From Euonymus europaeus (taxonomy: Eukaryota > Streptophyta > Magnoliopsida > Celastrales > Celastraceae): a stretch of DNA of 64,000 nt. The notes beneath the pieces are model-generated. The model ran no database searches and was not told where the DNA came from. It saw only the letters and a list, made by a program, of their open reading frames with translations. Made by a program: the position numbers and the translations under genes. Of the stretch, positions 34,135 to 45,870 are shown piece after piece; within the stretch, counting starts at the first letter, position 1, and each line of letters begins with the position of its first letter. The stretch is taken from assembly GCA_963580455.1 (NCBI GenBank), contig OY756962.1, positions 21,036,001 through 21,100,000 of the forward strand, written 5' to 3'.

Positions 34135-34900
34135 TTTTTCCCACGTTATGCTCTTGTGGTCACATAAGTAATTTTGATAATTTTATATGTTTTTTGGGTT
34201 AATACTACTTTCAATCACCGTAAAATAATTCATGTTTCATTTTTTCACCGAAAGATTAAGGGTGCATTTGGTATAGCTGTTTTAAGCCCTTTTGGTTGCC
34301 CAATTTTGGAGAAACCTTCCCGAGTGACTTGGTTGGAGCAAAATAAAAAATTCAATGACAAACTTGAAACATTTAACTTTTCGATGAAGAAAATGAAACA
34401 TTAGCCATATTTCGGTGACCTAAAGTAGGATTAAGCCTAGGGTTTTTTTGCGATTATGTTGTATTCGAATCAAGATATACTCATCTTTGTCACGGGACTT
34501 GTAGATCTTGTTATTCTCCTTCGATTGCCGTCACATAAAGTGTATTTATTTTTTATTTTTTTTGCTTTTTTCAATATGTTTTTGCTTTTTTGAATATGCG
34601 ACTTAAGTATTCTTCTAGTCACCGAAAAATTATGAATTTTTCAGAAAAAAGTCTCATTTCTTTATACTCGCACAGATTTTTCGAAAATATAATTCGATCA
34701 GCCATTTTGCTTGCATGTTGAGCGGATCCTGTTACCATGCAAGCATGATCAGAAAGACTTTGAAAAGTCTCCAACCCTGACATTTCCACAATAAAATTGA
34801 GTCTAATTTTCTTTTAAAGTCTATGACACAGTTTTCAGCTTGGCTGATAGTACCACAAATAGAATCTTTTGAAGTTCTTGGTCTTGGGAATTTTGGATAA
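34135..34900. repeat. Dispersed RLK-upstream repeat R1, copy 2 (with nested MITE)
   Basis: Shares segment order with 2940-3640: a CACATAAGTAATTTTGA-type start, ATGTTGTATTCGAATC, TTCTCCTTCGATTGCC, ATCAGCCATTTTGCT, AGAAAGACTTTGAAAAGTCT and TAGAATCTTTTGAAG. A MITE interrupts it at 34196-34437. Confidence 0.65.
34196..34437. mobile_element. MITE nested in repeat R1
   Basis: About 240 bp with imperfect inverted ends of about 45 bp: GGGTTAATACTACTTTCAAT and, from the right, GGCTTAATCCTACTTTAGGT, both leading to CACCG and TGTTTCA. The sister R1 copies near 3015 and 37835 read straight across this position, giving an empty site. T-rich flanks hide the target duplication. Confidence 0.65.
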
Positions 34901-36270
34901 ATAACTTTGTTGATAAAGTTTTCTGGAGAAATGACATTTGTTTCAAAATATCTTGATCGGATTTTTTTAGACCAAAATATCCTTATTTTGAAAAATAGAA
35001 CAGAACAAACTCTATCCTTTGGATTTCCTTCTTCACTTTGCAATTCATTCCGCACAAATCAAAACATCTACATCGCATTTGTGCTTTTCGTCCCGATTTC
35101 ATCGTCAAAGTCTAGATATTTTCGTGTCCACTATCGACGGGCTATGTAAATCAAGTGAGTTCAACTTTATGTGAATATTTCTATTTTTTATGAACGTATG
35201 TCATATTTTATCATCTACCGTATAATACGTCGACCAAGTTTTTTTGTTGGTCGGGCAAGATCATTCTACAGTGTTGTCCAAAATCATTCTTTAGCCAAGT
35301 TTTTTAATTTTGTTCTGACCCCTTACTATGTGTATAGGAAATGGCTTCTAAGATTGATTTTGTTATAATATATGGTGGAGAGTGGTAAAATTGTCGAGGC
35401 ATGCATAGACTTTATTGCACCACATGTTGGCTCTATTTCTCCGAAGTTACGACAATGTGCCAATAAATTTGTAGCACATATAGATGGTGACGAAGAGTGA
35501 ATTAATAATTATAGTAATTTTTGGTTCAATGATTATGATATTCAAAAATTCTGTTAATGATGATGTTGATGACGGTAACGGACAAGTTGCAGTTGGCCAG
35601 ATTTACGGATAAGAAAGATTTACAAAACCATATTATTGTATACGCTACGAAATAGTTTCACGTGTTGAAATCCACCAAACCCCAATATGTGATGAATGTG
35701 TTGATTGTGGGTGTGATTGACGCATGCAAGCAATAAGGTAATCCATTGTACTCATGCATGAGAAACAATGCATGAAGTGTTAGAGAAAAAGAAATGAGTC
35801 CATTGACATACTCACCTCAATGTATTGGGAAAACACCAAAATGTTACCGAAAATTGTGGTCTAATCTGTTGTTGATGTTGTTTGGATTCTTTTGGTCGAG
35901 CTTCGACATCGAAAAAGATCCAAAGCTTCAGTTTTCGGTTTGAAAGTGACTGGAAGTCGTGGGAAAACAAGTTTATATTAATATAAGGGCATTTTCCGTA
36001 CTCTGACACGTAAACTGGGTCATATAATTTATTTTTTTTCCAAACAAAGTCATTTCTACAAAAGTTTTGATGCACCCGATCATTTCTTAAAAAGAAAAAA
36101 CCCTTGGTCTTGTTGTGCGTATAAAAAATAAATATTGCAATTTGCAAGTGATTGACCTGTGTTGATTTCCAATGGGTACCCCAAAACGGTGAAAACATAT
36201 TTGGGGTACCTTTATTAATTTGGACTGCTCCAAAAGGTAACTCAAAGTATATCCGATTATCGATTTATGG
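34901..36270. other. No recognised gene; one short ORF noted
   Basis: AT-rich DNA. A plus-strand ORF of 42 codons at 35372-35500 has gene-like composition (MVESGKIVEACIDF..., ending AHIDGDEE) but no recognised family. It may be a stray exon. GTGTTGATTTCCAATGGGTA at 36151 recurs at 57138 as part of the R1-associated repeats. Confidence 0.3.
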
Positions 36271-36274
36271 AAAT

Positions 36275-36535
36275 TGAGAGTGTAATTGAAGTGGTGAGAG
36301 AATTGACTCATAGTTACCTTTGAAGTCTTGGTCTTGCCACCAAACATTCTGAACTTTCGGTCATCAAAATTGATAAAGTGGTAAAAATACTGTGTATACT
36401 CATAGAAAAAAATAAAATATTAGATAAGATGTTGAAATTGAGAGAGAATTGACTCATAATTATCTTTGAAGTCTTGGTCTTGCCACCAATCACTCTGAGC
36501 TTTCAGTCATTAAAATTAAAAGAGTTGACACGTTC
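36275..36535. repeat. Tandem duplication of an R1-related block, period about 165 bp
   Basis: GAGAGAATTGACTCATAGTT with AGTCTTGGTCTTGCCACCAA is present near 36298 and again near 36445, followed in both by CTGA(A/G)CTTTC(G/A)GTCAT. Non-coding. Confidence 0.7.
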
Positions 36536-36811
36536 TCAGTCATTCGAAATGCAAACGTTTCGACTTAGGAATGAAGATTCAAATGAGTTGTGGAATTTCG
36601 TGCAACATGCATCTTGCATATCGCACTTTTTGAAAAGTGTGATCCAGTATAACTTAGATGCTTATATTAACTTAATAGAATTCTTATTAATTATTCTATA
36701 ATTCGAAGAAATAGGTCAAAAGTAAAATAAAATATAAGAAAAGTTTTGGCCTCAACCACTCGAGATATTGTCCAAATTTTGGCCCGAGTTCTATGTGATT
36801 TTGTTCATGTT

Positions 36812-36882
36812 TATCCTGCATTCTAAATGACCATGTCACTGGATTGTAAATCTATTTTATCGTAAATTTAAAATGCAGGATA
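36812..36882. repeat. Short inverted repeat
   Basis: TATCCTGCATTCTAAAT (36812-36828) pairs with ATTTAAAATGCAGGATA (36866-36882), 16 of 17 bases, separated by a 37-base loop. It may be a MITE remnant or a chance hairpin. Confidence 0.5.
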
Positions 36883-37664
36883 GACCAACACTGGATTTAA
36901 ATTTATCCATGTCACTTTGTGTCCAAGTCACAATAGCCTAAGAGCTTTATAGCATGCCACCATTATCACCATCCAATCTGTATCACTTGGACTCCACGTA
37001 CGTGTAGTTTTTTTAAAGGTCTTTGATCTGATCCTATTAAGTTACTCATATGAAAAATAGATGAGTGAGTGAGGCCCGTAGACTCTCAAGCAAAAATAAA
37101 GATGGATCACAACCAAGAGAACTAAAAGATAGATTATGGACGTCATCAGACTTTCGGATGACATCGTATGACGAACAATCATTGATGATTCTGTACTCCA
37201 TCGATCTATGCCAGAAAACAAAGACTAAAAAGAAAAATTTTACACAGATTATAACTTGGATGTACAATATGGATCCGAACTCACTCATACCTGAGAATCT
37301 CTGCACACCAAAAACACAAACGATCAAAGATCCATGACGAATGGAGATCTAGATTCGGAAGAGATAAACTTAGCGAAATTCTTTATTCAAACAAAAACAT
37401 GAAAAAGTTAAAAACCAGATGTAGATAAAGAAATGGCAGATCCAACCCATGGGGGAGGAGTTAAAATGGAGAACAGGAAATGGGAAAGTCGGAGGCACTA
37501 GAATAAGAATAAGGGGTTGGATATCATCATATTTTTTTCTTCATTTAATTAAATTTCAGGTATGTAGTGTAGGTTTTGTTAGTGATATTTTGCGAGCTTG
37601 TGTCATATTGTGCTTGTAGTAATGTCTTAGATTACAGAGTCCTGATACAAAATATTCTTTTCAT
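36883..37664. other. No recognised gene
   Basis: AT-rich spacer. Overlapping ORFs at 37046-37337 on both strands show no domain. Confidence 0.4.
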
Positions 37665-38240
37665 TCAAGCTTATAGGGAAAAACGATGTATTAATTGGGG
37701 ATTTGGGTGATATTGTTCATCAGAGTTTTTTGGTTGTTTGGGATTTAAATTACACATACAAGAGGTGGAGGCACAATATCAATTTCATTTTTCCTAAGTT
37801 ATTCTCTTTTGCATGTCAGTTTTGACAGTTTTATGGGTTTTTTTTTCTTCCTCCAATTATGTTGTATTTGAATATAGAAATACTCACTTGCAATCTTCTT
37901 ATTCTCCTTCTATTATCGTCACGTAAGTGTTTTTGAAAGTTTATATAATCATTTTTAAGTATTTTTGGATATGTTTATGATTTTTTTCCAAATTTTGGAT
38001 CTATGAATTATGTATTCTTTTGGTTGCCGAAAGATAATGAATTTTTCAATTTTATCATAGAAAAAGATAAAACATCTCACTTCGGTAATGCATATTTCTA
38101 TATTGCGACATCAAATAAATAACTTAGATAGATTTTTTAAATTTCGATTAGTCATTTTACTGACATGTTGAGCAAGCAAGATTAGAAAGACTTTGAAAAG
38201 TATCCAACCCTAACTTTTCCACAACAAAATTGTCTCGTAT
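37665..38240. repeat. Dispersed repeats, including R1 copy 3
   Basis: 37665-37745 matches 7825-7910. 37790-38240 is the third copy of R1 and is uninterrupted where copy 2 carries the MITE. It ends at CCACAACAAAATTGTCTCGT, where the LINE RNase H fragment begins. Confidence 0.6.
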
Positions 38241-38242
38241 TT

Positions 38243-38572
38243 GTAGCTGGGTTTATGGATGCTACTTCTTCTGAGCTCCAAGCAATTGCTATGGCATTAA
38301 AAATCTCTCTTACTCGGGGTCCAACATTCCTTCCAATTATAATTGAATCTGATTCTCTTAATACAATCAAATGGATCAACAAAAGCTCCTCATCTCAAGC
38401 TCTATGGAAGATCAATCAGACTCCATTAGGTTCATTCATACATGGAGAGCAGCAAACTTTACAGCGGACTGCTTAGCAAATAATGGAGTAGACAGGGTTG
38501 ATGATAATTGCTTGGAACATGGAAGATTGATACTTGTTCCCTCTATTATGTTGTCTCGAATTTTGGGTTTAT
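38243..38572 (+). pseudogene. RNase H fragment of a plant LINE
   Basis: Two overlapping plus-strand frames join to a plant LINE RNase H segment: SSELQAIAMALKI, then IIESDSLNTIKWINKSSSS and, after a one-base frame change near 38420, FIHTWRAANFTADCLANNG. These resemble the E, D and D catalytic neighbourhoods of the RNase H in the full LINE at 49.5 kb (AELKAI, ESDS, INAIADCMAS). It is the 3' coding end of a different, older LINE insertion. Confidence 0.7.
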
Positions 38573-38616
38573 GAGGTTGCTGTCTTTGCTTCTTTTTGTT
38601 GTGTTTGTGTTTTGGA

Positions 38617-39133
38617 TGGTCATAACACCCAAAATACCCTCTAGTGAGAAGGCGACAAGTGGCAGAGTGTTAAAACCTTTAACATTGCAAGCTAGTTTTA
38701 GTCCAACCCTTCATGGTCGGTTTACATTGCTCAGTCACGGAGCAACACACCACTATGCTCGATTTTACTATCCTCGGACAGTAACTATCTCCGAAAGTAA
38801 GACAACTCTCCGATTTAGCAAGGACTCACCTATTTTACCAGGGATTTTATTAAGGAAAAAATCTATCACTAGTAAAAGGGTCCACCACACAGGTAAAGGA
38901 CAACTTTTTACTCACAAACACTATTCATTCCTAGTGCATCGAGTAGTGTTCCCTATAAAACTTTCTTGCGTTCACATCTGACTTAAGCGTCAGAGCGCCA
39001 ATGTCAGAGAATAATCTCTGGCAATCTCTTATCTGATGTTTGCTTGTCTACGCAGGAACCAGATTATCCGAGAAGACCTAGTTCTGCCTCATCCTAATAT
39101 GTCATCCAAGCAAGCAAGTTTTGGACGTCATCA
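38617..39133 (+). mobile_element. LTR of a Ty3/gypsy element
   Basis: Non-coding, with CTATAAAACTTTCTTGC (TATA box and start region) and TCAGAGCGCCAATGTCAGAG, as in many plant gypsy LTRs. It ends before ATTGGCGCCGTCTGTGG (39135-39151), a standard plant gypsy primer-binding region. The 5' limit (TGGTCATAAC) is estimated. Confidence 0.55.
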
Positions 39134-40720
39134 GATTGGCGCCGTCTGTGGAAACTTGTTCCTCTAAAATTCATGGTTCGAGCTAGTGCTAACAGAGAAT
39201 AAGGACATGTTGACTTTCCAGCCATTGGTGGCAATGCTCAAGCCGAGAAACAAGCCCAACCACTACTACAAGATCGAGTTGCTTAGCTGATGCAATTGAT
39301 GAATGCCTTTGCTCAAAGATCAAGTTGCTTAGCTGATGCAATTGACGAACTCTCCCTACTCATATGCATGAGGGGGACAACAAGTTCATCAAAGAAGTGA
39401 TTGACCACAAGCTAGCCGCAATGTAGGAAGGCCTATTCCTCAACACAATGGATTCGGATAGGAACTTAACACCACTAGCACCCGAGATACAAAATGCTCG
39501 GGTAATGAGAAATTTCAAGGAGGCTAATGTTGAGAAGTACAATGGAAAGGGAGACCCTCTGGACCATGTCATAGGATTTCAAACTATGATGGAATTCCAG
39601 CAAGCATCTCAAGAAGCTTGTTGTAAACTCTTCCCAATCTCTCTCGTTGGTGTAGCGCGACGATGGTTTAGAGTCATCTCTTACAGCTATATCAGTAGCT
39701 TTGACGACTTAACAAACAGGTTCATCGCTCACTTCGCCAGTTCTCGACTAGTCAAGAAGATCATTGCTACGTTAGTGACAATTCGCCAGAAACCTAATGA
39801 AAGCCTTCGAGAATTTGTTACTAGATTTAATAGTGACTTCTTGGAGATTCCCAACCTATAGCCGATCATCGCCATTACAGCTTTTACTACATGAGTTTGG
39901 CACAAGACGCTGAAACACTCCTTGTCACAGAGAAACACCCTAAGAACATTTCAAAATTGCTCTTAAGAGTTGAGAAGTATATAACAACATATGAGATGGT
40001 GGTTGCACCACACGTGACCAAAAAATCCCATATAGGTCTACTTCAAGGAGGAAAAATGACTCTGGCCGACCAATAGAAGATAGGAAGAACAATGAAAGTG
40101 GTATATCCTCTTCTTGGAAGGATAAGTTATCAAAGCTAACTCAATATGATTCTTACACTCTTCTCAATACCTCTTTGAAGTGGGTTCTGAACGAGATACA
40201 GGATCGAGACATATTAAAGTGGCCACTAAAGATGAAATTAACACCTGAAAGAAAAGAAAGTAGCATGTACTGCAAGTTTCACCGAGGCCAGGACACGACA
40301 TTGATGAATGCATTCACCTGAAGACGAGATAGAAAATTTCATCGAAAGGGGCTATCTCAAGAACTTTACAAACCTAGCCAGAGAGAAACTAGATAGAGAA
40401 GACAAAAATGAAAGGTGAGTTGATCAACGGGAGGATAGAAAGGGTGATAGACGTAAGAGGAGGAGAAGAGATGACTCACCTCGTGACAGAAACCGAAGAA
40501 TGGCAAGTACAATTGGCATGATAGTCTGTGGGCCAGCCTCAAGAGGAGAAAGTTCCTCATAATGACAAAGCCTATGTCAGAGCAGTTAATCAAATATCCG
40601 ACGAAAGAAAGAAGTCTAAGACTGAGGATGAGACTACCATTCTTCTTAGGTCTCAATAACACTAGGACTGCATAAGGACTGAAACTCTCTCGAATTTGCT
40701 TATTCTTCAACAACCCTTGA
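39134..40720 (+). pseudogene. Ty3/gypsy gag remnant
   Basis: After the primer-binding region a degenerate leader runs to 39448. Then 137 codons encode a retrotransposon gag domain: FKEANVEKYNGKGDPLDHV, CKLFPISLVGVARRWFR, SFDDLTNRFIAHFASSR and NESLREFVTRFNSDF. A stop at 39859-39861 and frame changes break the rest. 39891-40076 continues the gag in another frame. 40255-40345 retains CKFHRGQDT, a degraded zinc-knuckle-like motif. Protease, RT, RNase H and integrase are missing. It is a truncated, long-dead copy of Tat/Athila-like character. Confidence 0.7.
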
Positions 40721-40869
40721 ACTTGTGATTCTGTAAAATTTCAAACTCTTTCGAACTCATCCTGTAGTAAGGCAGATTTGGTAAACTCGTCAGGAAATAT
40801 TTCGTCAATATTATTTCGTTGATAAGCTATGATTTTCTTGTGGTGCATCCTCGTTTTCACCAGTGTCGT

Positions 40870-41262
40870 TGGCCAGATTAACTAAACCCCATTTTAGGCA
40901 TTGATGGGACCGATGACCAGTTTGACCACAATGATAACATTTGTCACCAGTTGGCATATAATAGGGATTTTTTGTGCATTGCGAATAGCAACAAGTAGCC
41001 CTTGCTTCACTGTTTTTCGTGTACCAATAGCGGCCTTCTTGGAATCAAATTGTTGAATCAGAGGATTCGGTATAGACCTCTGCCGATTCTGATAACTAGT
41101 ATTCGAATTAACCCTATTACTCCTTTCCAGTTGCGCCTCTGATTTTTCTGAGAAATTGATAGCTTGGTCTACAGAAGTGATAGATTGATAGGCCACTTTA
41201 TCTTAAATATTCATTTGCAAGCCTCCAATGTATCTGGCCACTCTTTGATTTTTCAACTCCGT
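40870..41262 (-). pseudogene. Second Ty3/gypsy gag fragment, opposite strand
   Basis: The minus strand reads NQRVARYIGGLQMNI, stop, then a low-complexity linker (YQSITSVDQAINFSEKSEAQ). A one-base frame change leads to MPTGDKCYHCGQTGHRSHQC, an intact CCHC knuckle (C-x2-C-x4-H-x4-C). This is the gag C-terminus of a CRM/Reina-like gypsy family. Its orientation and sequence differ from the neighbouring gag at 39.4 kb, so it is a separate insertion. Confidence 0.65.
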
Positions 41263-41284
41263 GTGAATTTATAGATTTGGTTTT

Positions 41285-41850
41285 GTGAATGGGTAGTCAT
41301 ACGAGTGGGTTGTGTAGATGCATGGGTTGGGTTATTATCGGTGGGAATAGAGGCAGTGGAAGGTTCAGTGTTTTGGTTTTGGACTTGAGTAGGTGTGGGA
41401 AAGTTGCTATTATCATGAATGACGGCTTTGGGTGTAGGAAAGCTATTGTGATGAGAATGAATTACAATGGGTGGTGGAACAATTATGGAAGGATTCTCAG
41501 TACCTGTGGAAGGTGGATAGGAAGTGGGAGGGAACTTACCTGTGATGGATAAGAATCAAGTGCAATCGGCAAAGAGAGTAGCGTAGGTCCACTTGAGTGA
41601 GGGCCATCTGTAGAAGAAGTGGTAGTGACAGTAGAGTCAAGATCTCTTGCGTCAGGGCAAGAACCTGTAAAAATAGAATAGTACTTGGAGAAAGAGTGAG
41701 TAGTAAGTGTTAACTCGGAAGAATTTTTATTTCTGTAGGTAAATAGATGTTCAAAGAAGACGACATGACATGAGAGAACATGCGATTAGAAGAAATATCA
41801 AAACAAAGGTATGAGTGATGTTGAAGAGAAAAACTGAGATAGACACAGCG
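41285..41850 (-). pseudogene. Ty1/copia integrase-RT linker fragment
   Basis: The minus strand carries YLCFDISSNRMF and SCHVVFFEHLF, the copia motif after the integrase (normally YxCYD...SRHVVFFE). A long Ser/Thr/Pro-rich linker follows, and TQPTRMTTHSQNQI, equivalent to the usual HPMTTRSKNNI before the RT. At least one frame change is present. It does not match the copia at 57-61 kb closely, so it is a third retroelement fragment. Confidence 0.6.
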
Positions 41851-42300
41851 CCCCACCTTATATAAATTGGGTAAAGACAGTTTAATGCAGTGTTAACGTG
41901 GGCTCAGCTTTTCCTCCCAGTTTTGAGAGGAAAGTTTATGCGTGAGCCCCATGTGATTTTTACTCCCAAATTATTCCCCCAAATTTTGCTTTATCTTTCC
42001 AAATACTCATAATTTTCAAAATCCCTCCATTTTACCACACAATTATCTTTCCCTTCCAAATCCCTCCTTTCCTAAACAATGGGTAAATGTCTCAGCCATC
42101 CCAGTTGTTGACATGGCTGGGTGATATGGAAAATTGTGAGGTTCACTTGTTTATTCACACTTTCTTTCTCATGTTCAAAATTCTTCTGTTATCATATATG
42201 GAGTTGTTTGCGATTTTTGTTTCAACAATGTTTTTCAGATTCAATGTAATTTTTGACAATTTTTTGTCATTTTTTTCCGTTATAGTACTAAACATGGGCA
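41851..42300. other. No recognised gene
   Basis: T-rich spacer with a TTATATAAATTGGG TATA-like motif near 41859. It may be the left flank of the CAATGTAATAA-rich region. Confidence 0.35.
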
Positions 42301-42309
42301 AGAATGCTA

Positions 42310-43484
42310 GCACAATGTAATGCAGACTAGTGCACACTTTTATATTTATACTTAACATTTGTTTTTTGTTTTATCTGTATAGCAATATGAAGTGACAATG
42401 TAATAAACACTTGGTGTACATATGAGTTTGTTGAATCTGTTGGATCAAATGTGCCAAAAATATTGTTTGAGTCAGTTGATGAAGTGTCCAATTTTTATCA
42501 AGAATACGAAACTGCTAATGAATTCTCTATGAAGAAGAAGTCTATTCAAGCCAAACCATTATACTGGGGGATTACATTGACAATGTAACTATAACTAATT
42601 GAAGTGTATGTAATAGTAGCTACTTTATAAATATAACATTGTAAAAAGCAAATTTAATAACAACATTGTAGTTAGAATATTGTAATTATGAACAGTCTCA
42701 AAGAAAATACAATGTAATAATCACTTTTTCCAATGTAATAGTGCCCTATTTTCATACAGTTCAATATACTTCAGATAAAGAACAATGTAATAATGCACTA
42801 TACAAAATATAGAATACTGTCTTCTAGAGGAATGTTTTATGCTCGTCATTCAAGTTGAGGCTTCCAAGTAGCATTTTCGGCGCACCAAGATTGAATTTGA
42901 AATGCATCTGTTGGGAAGGTTTACAAGCCTTCTTCGATGAAGATCTATTTACTTTCTCCATTACCTTCCCAATATGTTTTGAGCATGATGAACTATTTTT
43001 CACCATCTAAGAACGAATAATGCAATTCATTAGACCATGCTTTCAATAATCTCAAATGTGATGTAATAACATAAAAATATGTAATAATAACAACACAGCA
43101 ATGTAATGCTATATCCCATGTATAAATGGCAATAACATAGACATGAGCACGAAGTGATGAATACACTGCCGAAAAACAGCACTGTAATAACAAATATTAA
43201 TAACACATTGTAATTACTCAAACGTTTGTCATATTTGTTGTAAAGCCAACTCGGTTGCACATGAGTTGGCACAGTTAGCTCTTAGGCAGGAGCATGATGT
43301 CTTTCTTTTAGAGGAGTATCTTCATGTTGTTTCTCATCCTGCTCTACAAGATGCTTCCCATTTAATCTAATATATGAGCTTTTATGATAAAAAAAAACAT
43401 TGTAATAAACATGAATTGATGATGTGATTGAGTTGTCATCCCATTGATACCATATGATTTTCAAGTCCAACGAAATAATGAAGC

Positions 43485-43524
<40 letters not shown>

Positions 43525-44195
43525 CGCTATCATAGCAACAATGTAATATCACATAATATCATGGTAATAATCATATCAAATCAAAAGTAATGGAATATCA
43601 TAGACAATTTGTTCAAAACTTACATGTCAAAGTAACTAAATGTAATGCAATAATCATGTTAATTAAAGCAATGTAATCACCATGTAATAACCACAATGTA
43701 GTAGCACATTTTATCACTATAACAACCATGTCAAATTGACATACATTGGTATGTCATAGACAGTTTGTTCCAAATCTATATGCCAATGTAATAAAAACAG
43801 CATGTAATTTATTTACAATATGAAATCGAGTATACTTCCCTAAATAATTACAATGTTGCGGTCCTAATCAATTACATTGTCAATGGTATAATACTCAACA
43901 TGTGCCACTATTATAATCAATGGCCCTTAATCTCAAATCCATAGCCAATGTAAGCCCCAATTTCAAGCCCAATGCAATAATCAATATAATAAAAACTCGT
44001 TCTCCCTAATCAGATGACAAAAAATCTAATCAAAACAATCTGACCACAAAAATGTCATCCATGGTTTTCTGACAATGTAATTCATATAATATAATCACAA
44101 CTAGTAGTATCGAACTTCAATCACAATATATTCAGCTCAAAATAAGGATTTATCACTAAACCAGAACAAATATTACTAAAAAGCTTCAAATCAAG
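42310..44195. repeat. CAATGTAATAA-motif-rich region (left part, interrupted by a LINE)
   Basis: More than twenty copies of (A/C)AATGTAATAA or ATTACATTGT at irregular spacing on both strands, for example at 42316, 42397, 42709, 42733, 42782, 43098, 43399, 43541, 43670, 43788 and 44074. Between them the sequence is AT-rich without an ORF. A (TA)n run lies at 43490-43520. Density of one short motif over 1.9 kb suggests the binding-site arm of an unrecognised DNA transposon. The full LINE sits inside this region. Confidence 0.6.
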
Positions 44196-44318
44196 CTCAA
44201 ATAAGTCACCTATTTTTTTTTTCTTTAAGTTCTCTGAACCTAGATAAAAAAAGTTGTCCCTCTCTCTCGAGCTGGTTTCTCTTTCCTAAAAAGCTTCTGG
44301 TTCATTATAGCCGTTATC

Positions 44319-45832
44319 ATGGCAGATTCAATCGTTTCCGGTAAGCCTCCTGAGCTTAAACCCCCTGATCCACCTCTAACTTTTGCTTCTCTTCTAAAAT
44401 CGCCAATCGATAAACCAAGTTCTTTATCTTTCTCCAATAAACCGCCTCTAAAATTTTTGGGAGAACCATCAGCAGAGTTCTCTGCTGAAGAAATTGAAAC
44501 CTTGTCAAAGCCATTCCATCGCTCTCTTATCGGAAAATTTGTACATCAGCGCCCCCAATAGAGTGGTTGAGAAAGCAATTTTTGAGCCTAAATCTCAAGG
44601 CTGAATGTCAAGTTGGAGTCCTAGATCAAAAGCACATCTTAATCCGGCTACAAAACGATGAAGACTTTCATAGATTATGGACGAAAGATAGCTGGTTTCT
44701 GGGTAGACACATGATGAAAACTGCAAAATAGACTCACAACTTCAAGCCAGACAAGGAATCATGTGTGGTTCCAATTTGGGTGAATCTCCCAGGTTTGCCC
44801 CCCTTGTTCTTTAATGAATCTGCCTTATTTTATATTGTAAAAGGTTTAGGAGATCCTCTTAGAATAGATGCTGCTACTGCTGCTTTAACCAGACCGAACA
44901 TGGCCAAAGTGAAAATAGCTATGGATCTTTTGGGTGTATTTCCTGAAAGAGTCAGAATTCAATTTGGGAACAATGGGGAGGATTTTTGGCAACCTATAGA
45001 ATATGAAAAAATCCCTCAATATTGTTCAAAATGTTTTTCTGTAGGTCATAATCAATCAAATTGTGGTCCTGGAAAGGATTTCATTAGTATACCAGCTCAA
45101 AAAAAACCTGTAGAGCCTAAGCTTGTTGCCCCTGAGGTTAAGCATCGGGAATGGAAAATAGTTGCTAACAAAAGAAATTCCAAACCTCCCACCTTGAGCA
45201 TACCAAATCAAATTAATCTAAAGGAAGCATTTCAAAGAATCAAAACTAGTATTGATATTCCTGAGAGCTCCAAACATAATGAAACTCCAATAGGCCTGGA
45301 AAAAAATGAAGAGAGTGAACCGGATAGCCCTCCTCCAACGAGAAATAGATTTGAGGCCTTGAACAATGAGGAGAGTGACTCAGTTAGTATTAAAGAGAAT
45401 AATGAGAGAGAACAATATGCTGCTACAAAGATTGATTTAGAGCCGATTAAGACTCCAGCCCCTCCTAAAAAGAAAAAATCCAATTCTGCAGATTGTATTG
45501 TGTATACAAATAACCAAGAAAATAGAGGTGAAGCATTTGAAGATTTAATTCCTTTTCAAATATGTGACGACTCTACCCTGGCTATCCATAAAAGACAAGA
45601 AATAAGAAATAAGCTAAATAATGATGAAGGTTCTTTAGATGTCTCTACATATTTAAACAAGCATTCTTCTAAGAATGAGTTGAATCATAAAGGAATAGAT
45701 CTTTCTGTAGTCTTGTATGAAAATTCAGATGATAGGCCTGTGAATTCTAGCCAGAAAAAACAAGGAAATTCTTCAAAAAAATCCAAAGGCAAGAAAAAAT
45801 CAAAAAAATCAAAAAAAAGGTTCATCTTCTAG
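44319..45832 (+). pseudogene. LINE ORF1 (DUF4283-like plus CCHC knuckle), broken
   Basis: Starts ATG at 44319 with a Pro-rich N-terminus. A one-base deletion near 44548 ends the first frame at 44561. The restored frame meets TAG at 44729-44731, where Trp is expected. From 44765 it is open to 45832: VPIWVNLPGLPPLFFNESAL (DUF4283-type), a zinc knuckle CSKCFSVGHNQSNC (about 45022-45063), an acidic Ser-rich middle and a Lys/Ser-rich tail (KKSKGKKKSKKSKK). ORF1 proteins of plant LINEs bind the element RNA. Confidence 0.88.
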
Positions 45833-45870
45833 GGTGCTGAAATCAGCACAACAAACCCCCTACTTAAGTC

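Noticed and set aside
43490..43520. (TA)n run as a possible replication or recombination signal
   Set aside because: Simple microsatellite without further structure; similar runs occur at 3841, 31365 and 63385.
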